The position numbers and the translations under genes were made by a program. Positions 8,293 through 16,762 of a stretch of 64,000 nt of DNA are shown in pieces. Each line of letters starts with the position of its first letter. Position 1 is the stretch's first letter. Source of the stretch: Rhodothermales bacterium (GTDB lineage: Bacteria > Bacteroidota > Rhodothermia > Rhodothermales > Bin80). The notes beneath the pieces were generated by a model. It was not told the origin of the DNA, ran no database searches, and worked only from the letters and a program-made list of their open reading frames with translations. The stretch lies in assembly GCA_958296045.1 (NCBI GenBank), contig CATQHT010000003.1, forward strand, positions 2,119,246 through 2,183,245, given 5' to 3'.

Positions 8293-9043
8293 GCCATCCT
8301 TCACAGTTGGCGACTGATACATACTCCTCTGCGGGTAAGCGTACTGCGGTCAGGCGCCCAAATCCCTTGTGCCGGGCATACACGCAGCCGGTATCAATCC
8401 CGATCATGCCGGGCCTGCGCAGTGGCGACGACACCGGCGTATGTCCGAACACCACCGTCTTTTCCCATGCCACGGGCTGGTGTGCACCAGGAGGCCTGGT
8501 CCATAGGAATTCGCGGAAGTCGCAGGCCACTTTGCTTTCTTCTATCGTCAGTTGGGGTGGCAGGCCCCCATGCACGAAAAAGTATTCTGGACTGTCAAAA
8601 TAAAGGAGGGTCGCCTCCAGGAATGCTTGGTGCTCCGGTGGTAGGTGCCACCCGCCGCTGCGTGTCAGGTAACTGCCGAGCGTGGAATGGCCACCATTAG
8701 CCAGCCAGGAAGCGGCTCCATGCCCAGCCAAGTAATCCAACATAAGCTGCTCGTGGTTGCCACGCAGAAAGGTGCAGCAGAATTGCTCGCTGATTTCTAT
8801 GCACCGTTGAATGACGCCTCGCGAGTCGGGTCCGCGGTCGATGTAGTCACCCAGGAACACCAGATGCTCTTCGGGCTCTGGTGCAAGCTCTGTCATCAGC
8901 CGATCCAAGGTTCTGGCGCAACCATGGATGTCTCCGACGGCGATGAGGCGCTTGTAGTCCTGGTGCGTGTCAGATGATTCCTTGTGTGTTGTGGAATCGG
9001 TGTGCCTCCCCGGCTCCAGCTTCGTCACCGTTTTAGCGCGCAT
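8228..9043 (-). CDS. PPP-type metallophosphoesterase (serine/threonine phosphatase-like)
   Basis: 271 aa from the chosen ATG 9043; an upstream in-frame ATG at 9124 would add 27 residues that overlap transposon remains. The PPP metal-binding motifs are complete: GDIHG, GDYIDRGPDS, RGNHEQ, then FVHGG and FGHTP histidines. The family dephosphorylates proteins or dinucleotides using two metal ions; lambda-phosphatase and ApaH-like enzymes are the nearest relatives by motif. The C-terminus is basic (RRQARTRRGKRAAQ) and overlaps the convergent neighbour by 65 nt. The substrate cannot be told from sequence. Confidence 0.87.
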   Translation of the reverse strand: MRAKTVTKLEPGRHTDSTTHKESSDTHQDYKRLIAVGDIHGCARTLDRLMTELAPEPEEHLVFLGDYIDRGPDSRGVIQRCIEISEQFCCTFLRGNHEQLMLDYLAGHGAASWLANGGHSTLGSYLTRSGGWHLPPEHQAFLEATLLYFDSPEYFFVHGGLPPQLTIEESKVACDFREFLWTRPPGAHQPVAWEKTVVFGHTPVSSPLRRPGMIGIDTGCVYARHKGFGRLTAVRLPAEEYVSVANCEGWLRRQARTRRGKRAAQGLLRRK

Positions 9044-9256
9044 ACGCAGTTTCCAGCCCAGTGGGCCGATCCTGCTGCCAGCGCAGCGCTTGCTGAGCCA
9101 ATGAGGGATCCCATTTGGGCCCATCCTAATAAGTTTGCTGTCCGGTTCATGCTGCCGGGCCGCTGCAGAGCCTGCTGATCCGATTGGGCTGGGGCGGGCA
9201 TCCTTAGGAAGGAGGGCTGGCGGCTTTCGCGGATCACTCTGGGATGCCGGTGAATG

Positions 9257-10075
9257 CTACCGTGACGAGCCTGCTTCTGTCTTCTTGTAGAACACATCAT
9301 TTCGCGGGTCTTGTTGCTCACCTCCTCCGCGTGGTACCCACGCCACATGGTGGTATGGCCAAGCAGCAGATCGTCCCTGCGATTCCTGTAGCCGCCCATC
9401 ACGGCTGTGAGTAGAATCGTCGAGGACAGATCCGTGTGTTCGGTCCAGCCACGATTGATGGCGAACGCCTTCAATATATGCAGCTCGTCGACAGTGCAAC
9501 GTACTTCCGGCGGTGCAATTCCGCGGATATGTATGCGTAACACCTCCATCGGATCGCCCTTAGCACGGAATACGCAGTAGGGCACGGGGCAGGAGGCGGG
9601 CACTGCGGCCGGGGAGATAGCGCCTTGCCAGGGTGACTTCCTTCAGTGTCGGTACGCCCCGACCTGGCCCAACGACTCAGCCAAGCTATCGGCAGGTCCA
9701 CCAAGTCGCTCGGACCGCTTTGCATTGGTTTTAGCCGCTGCTGACACGAAGCGCTACGCGTTCCCATAAGGCGTGCCCGCGCCCGTGCGTGTCTCCGCTT
9801 CAGCTTCGCCTTTGCGGCCAAGAGCGCACACGCATCCGCCTCCCGATCCAACACACCTACCACACCCGTCTTGTGCGGCAATGAATGTACCGCATAGTCC
9901 ATGTCGCGCAGACCACCTATTTGTAGACGCGGGTTAGCCCGTTTGGGTTGCTTCTTCCTGCAGACTCAGCGCAGCGCGCCCAGTGGTAAGCCACCTTCAT
10001 TGAGCGCTAAGGTCGTATGCGCATGACCATGCGCCGCCGGCTTGCCAAGCGCTTCGCGGTTGTGCATGATGCGGG
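9257..10075 (-). pseudogene. Decayed IS4-family (Tn5/IS50-like) transposase
   Basis: Transposase pieces in successive frames on the minus strand. An N-side piece, HGHAHTTLALNEGGLPLGALR (about 10045-9985), resembles the conserved GLPLG segment before the catalytic Asp. VGVLDREADACALLAAKAK (about 9860-9800) is the DREADxxxLL signature. A C-side piece has APPEVRCTVDELHILKAF and LLTAVMGGYRNRRDD-LLGHTTMWRGY, typical of the group's C-terminus. Stops, frameshifts and a large internal deletion separate them; the catalytic Glu region is missing. No terminal repeats were identified. Low-complexity remains continue to about 9125. Confidence 0.72.
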
Positions 10076-10087
10076 CTGAACCATAGC

Positions 10088-11608
10088 CTACGAAGGCTCC
10101 AATGGATTCTTACTGTTTCTCACAAGTACATCAAATCCCTTCTGCATTCCCTTATCGGCATGCTCGGCAAGGTTGTGGTCCCGCATCCAACCGTCTTTCA
10201 GGTTTTGGCGACGCAGCCCGTCCAACGTGAAAACGTTGCTCTTCTTGCGGTTGCACGGGCCGCACAACAAGATGCGATTGTCGATGGAATTAGGGGCCTG
10301 AAATCCACCCGCACGACCACGCCTAGGTGTGATATGATCCAGCTGCATAAACTCCTGCTCTAACTGCCTGCCACAGCCTGCACATGTGATAAGATCGGAG
10401 CTGCCGGAGCGCTGCCAGACTGCAAGGTGTTCCTTCATCTGTCGGTTAGTCAGTTTTTGCCACGGTTCTTTGGTCCTTCTCCAGTCCCAGATCGTTGCTA
10501 ATTTGGCTCCTGCACGCTCACCTTCATCCGTACGATCAGGCAGGCGATCCGTATAGCTCACATCACCGAAGCTAAACATCTGCGAGGCTTCACCGTGCTC
10601 GCCATTTATGCTGTATCCCAGTCGTCTGAAACGCGCAAGAACGGCCTCGTGTGTCTTTGGCCAGATATCGATGCCGACCCACCGCCTATCCAGACGTTCT
10701 GCTGCTACGCACGTTGTCGCACAACCTGCAAAGGGATCCAGTACTATATCCCCCTTGTTTGAACTGGCCTTTATGATGCGCTCATAGAGGGCAAGAGGTT
10801 TCTGCGTCGGATATCCGAGCCATTCCGATGAGTGATTCGGAGGCCTGGAAATGTCCCAGACGCTCCCCGCTACTTTACCCTTCTCGTGGAAATGTTTCCG
10901 CCGAGATTTCGTAATTTTGGCATCATAGGGAACCCGCACCGCGTCCGCGTTGAATACCCATGTGCGCCCTTTACAGTACCAGAACAGGGAATCGTGCTTC
11001 TTCCCGAACTGACGCTTCGACCCACCACCTGAGCGATACGACCATACTATCTCGTTTCTAAGCCTTCTATACCCGAATATGGCATCCATGCAGGCTTTCA
11101 GATAATGGCTTGCTGTCGGATCACAATGCAGATAGATGCTGCCGGTGGGCTTGAGTACCCTGCGCATCTCCATCAGACGAACAGCCATGAAGCACATGTA
11201 CGCCCCCATACCCTCAGAATGCGCAAAGCGAGCTGATTCGATCGCTTCGGCTAGACTCCGGTTGTCGTTGTTAATAGTGTCCTTCCACTCTTCATGGATA
11301 TCTTCCCATGTCCACCTGTCCTGAAACCGTGCGCCTTTGGCGAGACTGTCTGGAGTAGCGTGAAAATCCCTGCGCTTGTTAAAGGGCGGATCAGTTGCAA
11401 TCAGGTCCACGGTGTCGCTGTTCATGCTGCGCAGCACATCCATGTTATCACCGTGGAATAGCGTGCGGTTCGCCCAGTTTGGCGCTGCCATGTAATAAGG
11501 TCTTGTATAGCTCCAAGGCCTTCTGAACTCTACCCGAGCGCTTGACGCAGGGGCCGCGTCGTATACAGCACAGCTCAGGCCATGTTCTAGGGCGAGTTGG
11601 GAATCCAT
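10088..11608 (-). CDS. Beta-class DNA methyltransferase fused to an HNH endonuclease domain
   Basis: 506 aa. The amino-methyltransferase part has motif IV DPPF (residues 73-76) before the SAM-binding motif I DPFAGCATT (291-299), with the YPTQKPL block ahead of it: the motif order of beta-class enzymes. DPPF favours N6-adenine or N4-cytosine methylation. After a linker (340-400) comes an HNH/McrA-like nuclease: CxxC at 409/412, LDHITPRRGR at 423-432, N440/N444, and CxxC at 449/452. The first 40 residues look atypical and translation may start at Met40 (ATG about 11491). Both neighbours are mobile-element remains, so it was probably acquired. Target specificity and whether it acts as a restriction-modification enzyme are unknown. 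Confidence 0.82.
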   Translation of the reverse strand: MDSQLALEHGLSCAVYDAAPASSARVEFRRPWSYTRPYYMAAPNWANRTLFHGDNMDVLRSMNSDTVDLIATDPPFNKRRDFHATPDSLAKGARFQDRWTWEDIHEEWKDTINNDNRSLAEAIESARFAHSEGMGAYMCFMAVRLMEMRRVLKPTGSIYLHCDPTASHYLKACMDAIFGYRRLRNEIVWSYRSGGGSKRQFGKKHDSLFWYCKGRTWVFNADAVRVPYDAKITKSRRKHFHEKGKVAGSVWDISRPPNHSSEWLGYPTQKPLALYERIIKASSNKGDIVLDPFAGCATTCVAAERLDRRWVGIDIWPKTHEAVLARFRRLGYSINGEHGEASQMFSFGDVSYTDRLPDRTDEGERAGAKLATIWDWRRTKEPWQKLTNRQMKEHLAVWQRSGSSDLITCAGCGRQLEQEFMQLDHITPRRGRAGGFQAPNSIDNRILLCGPCNRKKSNVFTLDGLRRQNLKDGWMRDHNLAEHADKGMQKGFDVLVRNSKNPLEPS

Positions 11609-11659
11609 GCGGGCAACTCCTTCCGCTTGCGCTGATTGCGGCCAGCCGTAGCCTCAGCT

Positions 11660-11683
11660 GCTTAGGGCTGGCGAAAAATTAAC
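11660..11683 (+). repeat. Left terminal inverted repeat of the TnpB element
   Basis: 24 bp, 23 of which match the inverted copy at 13244-13267. It overlaps the tnpB stop codon (11679-11681). Confidence 0.75.
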
Positions 11684-12971
11684 CTATCTGCCTGGTTGGC
11701 CTGTGGTCAATTTCGCCTGCACTCGTGGGTGCGTAACACCCCTGCGGATGCAGCTCACGAGCACGATTCTGTACACTCCCCAGACCCGCCACAGCATCCA
11801 ACAGCGGATGCCGCTCAGCGTCCAGGTGAGCAGACACGTGTTGCGCGTACGATAGGCTCGCCGCCCATCCATCAGGGCAATGGCCCCGATACAACACGTT
11901 CAACGCCGCGTTAACGTCGCGGCACTGGGTCTTTCCGCACATGGCACAACGATGCTTCCTGTCAGCCAGGCGTAGCCTTTCCTCCGGCTTATGATGGCAA
12001 GCGCTGCATCTCTGCGTTGTGTCGTTCGGCGGAACCAGCTCCACCTTGCCGCCAAGCAAAGTGGATTTGTACTTCAACAGCTGCACCAATTCGTACAGCC
12101 CTTGCGCGCGCATCGATCGGTTCAGCCCCGTCTTGCGGCTGCCACCGGCGCGTGTCATGCGTTCTACTTTCAGGTCATCCAGAAACAGATTCGCGGATCG
12201 CTTAACGACGTCGGCAGCCACCTCGTGGCGGTACCCGCGGTTGCGTCTTACTACGCGCTCGGCCTCCTTGCGCCAAGCACCGAACCGCTTTCGGCGCAGA
12301 CGCGTGTCTTTCTTCGTCTTAGCAGCCCGACGCTGCAAAGCGTCCCTGCGGGGCTCACTCTTTTTGATGGGCGCGTAGCTCGTTCCATCCGCCAGCGTCG
12401 CGATGGCCTTGCAGCCAAGGTCCACGGCCATCGGTGTGTCTGCGCAGCTGTTCTCTGGCGCCTCGGGGCGCTCGTACACGACTTGTATCGTGTATTCGGT
12501 ACCCAGCGAAGACCGCACGATGCGCACGAACGTGCAGCCGTGGCGCTTGATCAGCCCGCGCCGATCGGTGAAACGGACGTACCCGACGCCCTTGATGCGA
12601 ACGCGATAGTCTTGGCGCCTGACGCGTTCGGGCTTTCGTAGCAGCCTGAAGCTCTTCACCAAGTCGCCGCTGAAACGCGGCGGGCGCGCATGGTGCTTAT
12701 TGAAAAAGCGCTTGTAACCCTCCGTCACGCCCCTGATCACAGAACGCTGCTCCGTCACGCCGAACTCGAGATTGCGCTCATCGGCGTTGCGGGCGGCCGT
12801 CCAGAGCTTCGTCAACGTGAAATAGCTCGGATGCTTCTCTGCTACCTTGTGTGCGTTGCGGCATTGTTCGACTGCCCAGTTGCGGACCCACTTACCGTTA
12901 ACGAACATCCGCCGCAGGCGGGCATAGCCCGCCTTCTTTGTATAGCAGCGGTATATCTGGCTCAGGAGCAA
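11679..12971 (-). CDS. tnpB: TnpB, RNA-guided nuclease of the IS605/IS1341 type
   Basis: 430 aa, ancestor-type relative of Cas12. The N-terminal domain begins IYRCYTKKAGYARLRRMF, equivalent to the usual YRLYPTxxQ start. RuvC motifs: D184 in AVDLGCK, D265 in FLDDLKV where TnpB proteins normally have Glu (VEDL), and D352 in CRDVNAALN. The zinc ribbon CSAC...CAMC is at 322-345. The C-terminal 75 residues are longer than in most. No tnpA is adjacent. The start is a TTG; the frame is open further upstream. The guide RNA would be expected at the 3' end, where the inverted repeat begins at once, leaving little room for a 3' extension within the element. Confidence 0.88.
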   Translation of the reverse strand: MLLSQIYRCYTKKAGYARLRRMFVNGKWVRNWAVEQCRNAHKVAEKHPSYFTLTKLWTAARNADERNLEFGVTEQRSVIRGVTEGYKRFFNKHHARPPRFSGDLVKSFRLLRKPERVRRQDYRVRIKGVGYVRFTDRRGLIKRHGCTFVRIVRSSLGTEYTIQVVYERPEAPENSCADTPMAVDLGCKAIATLADGTSYAPIKKSEPRRDALQRRAAKTKKDTRLRRKRFGAWRKEAERVVRRNRGYRHEVAADVVKRSANLFLDDLKVERMTRAGGSRKTGLNRSMRAQGLYELVQLLKYKSTLLGGKVELVPPNDTTQRCSACHHKPEERLRLADRKHRCAMCGKTQCRDVNAALNVLYRGHCPDGWAASLSYAQHVSAHLDAERHPLLDAVAGLGSVQNRARELHPQGCYAPTSAGEIDHRPTRQIG

Positions 12972-13243
12972 GGCTACGACCGCTCTCGTGGACCGGCTTT
13001 CAGGCGTGCCGTCTGGGCAGCCCGTATCCGCCTCGAGTACGCAATCAGGGCTTCATCGACAACGGCTCGGCGCACGACGTCCGTCTACGGCGCCCCTTCG
13101 CGCAGGGCAAGACCGAATGCAGCGTTAAGGGAGCTACGTGAAACGTAAACAAGGACTATTTCCGACATTCAGGCAGGCGGGAGCGGTTATCGACGTGTAT
13201 AGCATCTGCGCAGTTACGGAGCCGATGGTTCCGGTTAGGCTAA

Positions 13244-13267
13244 GTTAATATTTCGCCAGCCCTAAGC
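13244..13267 (-). repeat. Right terminal inverted repeat of the TnpB element
   Basis: Inverted copy of 11660-11683 with a single mismatch (T for A in the central A run). Confidence 0.75.
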
Positions 13268-13646
13268 TTCGGCACTTTCATATACGATTTCCACTTTATT
13301 GGTCTAGCAGCATCGGGGCCGACGGCCGGGAATGCACTTTGGACGTGTCAGACGACAGCCTGGCCAGGCACTTGTCGACGAGTGCCTTCGTTTCTTCAGC
13401 CGTCATACTGTTCGGTTCCGGGTATTGCTCAGAAATAACGCAAGTGCCCTGCACCCGTCGCACCGGACCGTGGACCATCCCCAGAATGTGATGCCCTTGC
13501 TGGGCTGGCTGGCATCCTGGTACCGCACCGTGGGCAGTAAGGATTCGTCTGGTCTATCGGACATTGTGCTCAAGCGGCCAAATCCAGACTCCTCAGACAG
13601 CATTGCAACGCGACATTGCCGCACCCGTGCTGCGCACCGGACCTGC
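13268..13646. other. Gap between the TnpB element and nusB, no assignable gene
   Basis: The minus strand holds two overlapping short frames (about 13672-13403 and 13478-13296; the latter ends EETKALVDKCLARLSSD). They might be two halves of one frameshifted small gene behind nusB, but I recognise no family. No repeats or RNA were seen. Confidence 0.3.
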
Positions 13647-14150
13647 TCACGTTCTTTGCTTCTGCTGGCCACGCTGTGCTATACGCGCGCGCAGCTCCTT
13701 CATTCCTCGCAGGCCGCGCCCCGACTTGTGAAGCTGCCCGTCGCGGTCCAAGGCGGCGACAATAGTATCCAGAATGCCGTTAACGAACGGGCCGCTGCGC
13801 ACCGTGCTGAATCGCTTGGCTAAGTCTATGGCTTCGTTGATGGAAACCTTCGGCGGAATATCCTTGAACCGAACGATTTCGCAAATTGCCATGCGGAGAA
13901 TCAGACGGTCGAGGATCGCCATCCGTACCATCTCCCAGTTAGCCGCGTGGGTCTGGATCAGCTGATCGGCATGCTGAGCAGTCTCAAAGCTCTCCGCAAA
14001 GAGGCGCTCCCCAAACTGGGCGATGGCCTCATCCTCCTTGAGTCTAGGCCGGATAAGCCTAGTCACGATGTGACGGCGATTGCCCCCGCCCATTGTATGT
14101 GCATACAAGGACTGCAGCACACACTCCCTTGCCAGGCGCCGGCTGACCAT
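13647..14150 (-). CDS. nusB: Transcription antitermination protein NusB
   Basis: 167 aa helical protein that joins NusE (S10) on boxA RNA for rRNA antitermination. It begins SRRLARECVLQSLYA, the typical RxxARxxALQxLY start, and contains the family block PPKVSINEAIDLAKRFST and GPFVNGILDTI. The C-terminal tail is basic (RGLRGMKELRARIAQRG). Start ATG 14150. It follows the usp gene by 27 nt on the same strand. Confidence 0.95.
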   Translation of the reverse strand: MVSRRLARECVLQSLYAHTMGGGNRRHIVTRLIRPRLKEDEAIAQFGERLFAESFETAQHADQLIQTHAANWEMVRMAILDRLILRMAICEIVRFKDIPPKVSINEAIDLAKRFSTVRSGPFVNGILDTIVAALDRDGQLHKSGRGLRGMKELRARIAQRGQQKQRT

Positions 14151-14177
14151 AATGCTTGCTATAGCGCGTTATGCGCG

Positions 14178-15020
14178 CTACCCAGCCACCCACATGGGTA
14201 CCGCAACCCTGCCGAGCAGCGAAGCGGTGGTAGACCGCTGAAAGATGCGTTCCAGGCTCCCCACAGCGTGCACTCCGGCCACCAGAAGGTCCGCCTCCAA
14301 GCGCTGGATACAACGGCCGATCTCGCTGCTCGCATCCTTGCCTTGGACCAGATGCACGCGTGCCGTGAAACCATGGCGCGCCACAAAAGCCTGCGCCGCA
14401 CTCATCATGGGGCCAGCCACACCCTGATCCTCCCCTGCATGCACGTGGACCAGATCCATCGCCACATCCGTCCCGAAAGGCTTAAGTAGTAGGAAAGCGC
14501 GCAGCGACCGGAAGCAGTGCGCCGACCCGTCGAAAGCCACCAGCACACGCTCTACAGGCTGGTAGCTGTCTGTCGCAACTAGGACCGCTCCTGTGGTACG
14601 CTTGATGACCTGCTCCAGGCTCACAGGAGTTTCCTTGGGATGAGCATAGTACAGGTGCGGATCATTGCCAATCACCAGAAGATCATGGTAGTCCGCCTCC
14701 TTGCCGACCACGTCCAGTGGCCACCCTTCCAAAGCGCGGCATTCATACGCCACGCCTGCCGTCTTAGCTGCAGCCTTGAAAGATGTCAGCAGCGTGCGGG
14801 CAACCTCGTGCGCTTCTGAGAGCAGGCTCTGCGCAGCTTTCTCCATCAGGTGGATGCTACCAATACCCCCGCCGCGCACACCATGCTCAATGCTCTTGGT
14901 ATCTACTACCGTCATTCCTGTTACCAAGGCCTGGGTGCGCGACGCTAAGGTCAAGGCGTACTGCGTCGCTACTGGCGAGTCGCTGTCAGCGTCAAGAACG
15001 ATTACGATGCTTCTGATCAT
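14178..15020 (-). CDS. Universal stress protein with two UspA domains
   Basis: 280 aa from ATG 15020, where the first beta strand MIRSIVIVLDADSDS starts; an upstream in-frame start adds 9 residues. Two tandem Usp folds: residues 1-140 and 150-280, the second opening VERVLVAFDGSAHCFRSL. The nucleotide-binding G-2x-G-9x-G(S/T) motif is only partly kept (LLVAGVHAVGSLERIFQRSTTASLLGRVAVP), so ATP binding is likely only in the second domain. General stress role. Divergent from moeA across a 405-bp gap. Confidence 0.88.
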   Translation of the reverse strand: MIRSIVIVLDADSDSPVATQYALTLASRTQALVTGMTVVDTKSIEHGVRGGGIGSIHLMEKAAQSLLSEAHEVARTLLTSFKAAAKTAGVAYECRALEGWPLDVVGKEADYHDLLVIGNDPHLYYAHPKETPVSLEQVIKRTTGAVLVATDSYQPVERVLVAFDGSAHCFRSLRAFLLLKPFGTDVAMDLVHVHAGEDQGVAGPMMSAAQAFVARHGFTARVHLVQGKDASSEIGRCIQRLEADLLVAGVHAVGSLERIFQRSTTASLLGRVAVPMWVAG

Positions 15021-15047
15021 GGCAAGTCTTATCAACAGAAACGGCAA

Positions 15048-15425
15048 GGTACGGCTTGTACCCTATGCGAACCAATCAGGCTCCCAGCCAGTTATCTACA
15101 TCGCAGGTTACCCCCATGTGGCCGTAACCGTGTTTCTTAAAGAAAAGAATGGTTCTCGTAGGAACTGTGGATATGTGGATAACGCGGTGGATGGCCTTCG
15201 ACCATGTGTGTCCGCAACACGGCATCCGCACAAGAAAGCGCACCATAACGGGTGTATAACGCCTTTTTTTGGCATCTGCGTCTCACAATGGGCATTTGGG
15301 ATGGCTGTTGACAACTTCGTTCCGATGGTGGATAGATCGCCGGTTATCCCCCGGATTTCTGCCGCGCGGCTTCGGCACACAATTGCCGAACACGCTATCC
15401 ACACGTTGTCCCCACTCGTGAATCT
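15048..15425. promoter_or_regulatory. Divergent intergenic region rich in DnaA-box-like sites
   Basis: Between usp and moeA. It has one perfect DnaA box (TGTGGATAA, 15174-15182) overlapping a one-mismatch box (TGTGGATAT, 15166-15174), and one-mismatch boxes TTATCTACA (15092-15100) and CTATCCACA (15405-15413). Weaker TTATCC-like sites lie near 15342. Short AT-rich stretches are at 15130-15150 and 15262-15270. It must hold promoters for both genes; a replication-origin or DnaA-regulated function is a possibility only. Confidence 0.35.
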
Positions 15426-16667
15426 ATGAAATATCGCATTTCCGTTCGCGAAGCGCGGCACTTGGTGCTGTCCAATGCACCATCTGCGCGCACGGTGACG
15501 CTGGCACTGGGCGCGTCGCATGGTCGTACGCTTCGCCACCAGGTGCGGACGGCGGAGGCGCTGCCGCCCTTCGACAACTCGGCGATGGACGGCTATGCGG
15601 TGCGCAGTGCCGACTGCCAAGTATTGCCCGTAACGCTGGCGGTACAGGAGACGATTCATGCCGGGGATTGCCCCACCAGGCCGGTAGGGCACCGCCAGTG
15701 TGCGGCCATCATGACGGGCGCCCCCATGCCAGCTGGAGCGGATGTCGTAGTGCCTGTAGAATGGACTGTTGAGGCTGGCGTTCGGCAGGTGCAGATAGAA
15801 CGTGTGTCGTCTGTCGGCACGTATGTGCGGCGGGCGGGCCGTGACGCCCAAGCGGGCATGGCGGTCGCATTGCTGGGAACAGTGATCACGCCTCCGGTCG
15901 TTGGCTTGCTGGCGGCAGCAGGTGCGCGCTCCGTAGTCGTCAGCCGCCGTCCTCGCGTCGCCGTAGTTACGACAGGAAACGAGCTGTATCGATTGCCTGG
16001 GCCATTGCCTTTTGGCAAGATTCGCGACATCAGCGGAGCAGCGCTTCCGGCTCAGATATGGGCAGCGGGCGGGAAGCCTTTGGGACCCTTTCATGCCAAT
16101 GATACGGTAGCCGACACGCGGCGGGCGCTGGCTGCCGCCCTCGAGGCAGCAGATGCAGTGCTAGTCTGCGGCGGGGTATCGGTGGGTCGGCGCGACCTAG
16201 TCCGGCAGGTGCTCGATGGCATGGGCTTTGACATGATCTTCTGGCGTGTGCGCCAGCGTCCAGGCGGTCCTTTGGCCTTCGGTGGTTTGGGCGAAGTGCC
16301 GATCTTCGGGCTGCCTGGCAATCCGGTATCCACGGCTGTGTGCTTTGATCAGTATGTCCGACCTTTTCTGGCGTCCATGCTGGGAAGGGCCGAGGTGCAC
16401 CGACCTCGCATGCACGCTCTTCTTAGCGCGCCTATGCCGAAGGTGCGCGGGCTGCATGTGTTTGCTCGGGGCCACTGCTTTAGCGGTGCCGATGCGGTTG
16501 TGCAGGTTCAAGACACAGGACCGCAGGCATCCAACCTTATTGCGTCTTGGGTAGGCGCCAACTGCATCATCCATTTGGAGGAGGAGATGGAAACCGCGTT
16601 CGCCGGTGCTACCGTCGAGGTGGAGCTACTCCATTGGCCACCGGGGCGGCAGCCTCAGACTGCCTGA
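15426..16667 (+). CDS. moeA: Molybdopterin molybdenumtransferase MoeA
   Basis: 413 aa, inserts molybdate into adenylated molybdopterin. Typical segments: LPPFDNSAMDGYAVRSAD near 40-57, the AIMTGAPMPAGADVVVPVE block near 96-114, domain III with VAVVTTGNELYR, SGGVS-like CGGVSVGRRDLV, and FGLPGNPVST. Domain IV is at the C-terminus. ATG 15426. No other molybdenum-cofactor genes are in the window. Confidence 0.95.
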   Translation: MKYRISVREARHLVLSNAPSARTVTLALGASHGRTLRHQVRTAEALPPFDNSAMDGYAVRSADCQVLPVTLAVQETIHAGDCPTRPVGHRQCAAIMTGAPMPAGADVVVPVEWTVEAGVRQVQIERVSSVGTYVRRAGRDAQAGMAVALLGTVITPPVVGLLAAAGARSVVVSRRPRVAVVTTGNELYRLPGPLPFGKIRDISGAALPAQIWAAGGKPLGPFHANDTVADTRRALAAALEAADAVLVCGGVSVGRRDLVRQVLDGMGFDMIFWRVRQRPGGPLAFGGLGEVPIFGLPGNPVSTAVCFDQYVRPFLASMLGRAEVHRPRMHALLSAPMPKVRGLHVFARGHCFSGADAVVQVQDTGPQASNLIASWVGANCIIHLEEEMETAFAGATVEVELLHWPPGRQPQTA

Positions 16668-16762
16668 TACACTCCAAGCGGACCGAGGAATGGTCGATCT
16701 CCAGCGTAGGTGTGTATGCGTAATTGATGATACCTGCGCTAAGTGGGAATCATCGTTTGCAC

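Larger units (their letters stand above)
11660..13267. mobile_element. 1.6-kb element with 24-bp terminal inverted repeats carrying tnpB
   Basis: Both ends carry the same 24-mer as inverted repeats: GCTTAGGGCTGGCGAAAAAT plus TAAC at 11660-11683, and its reverse complement with one mismatch at 13244-13267. The only clear gene is tnpB, whose stop codon lies inside the left repeat. IS200/IS605 elements, the usual carriers of tnpB, have subterminal hairpins, not inverted repeats, so this may be a non-autonomous DDE-type element. No clear target-site duplication is visible. The 270 bp between tnpB and the right repeat contain no transposase; a plus-strand stretch with FIDNGSA (about 13050) faintly recalls an integrase core. 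Confidence 0.6.

Noticed and set aside
13040-13140. Possible integrase core (FIDNGSA) in the TnpB element
   Set aside because: One short motif without flanking similarity; not enough to call a transposase.
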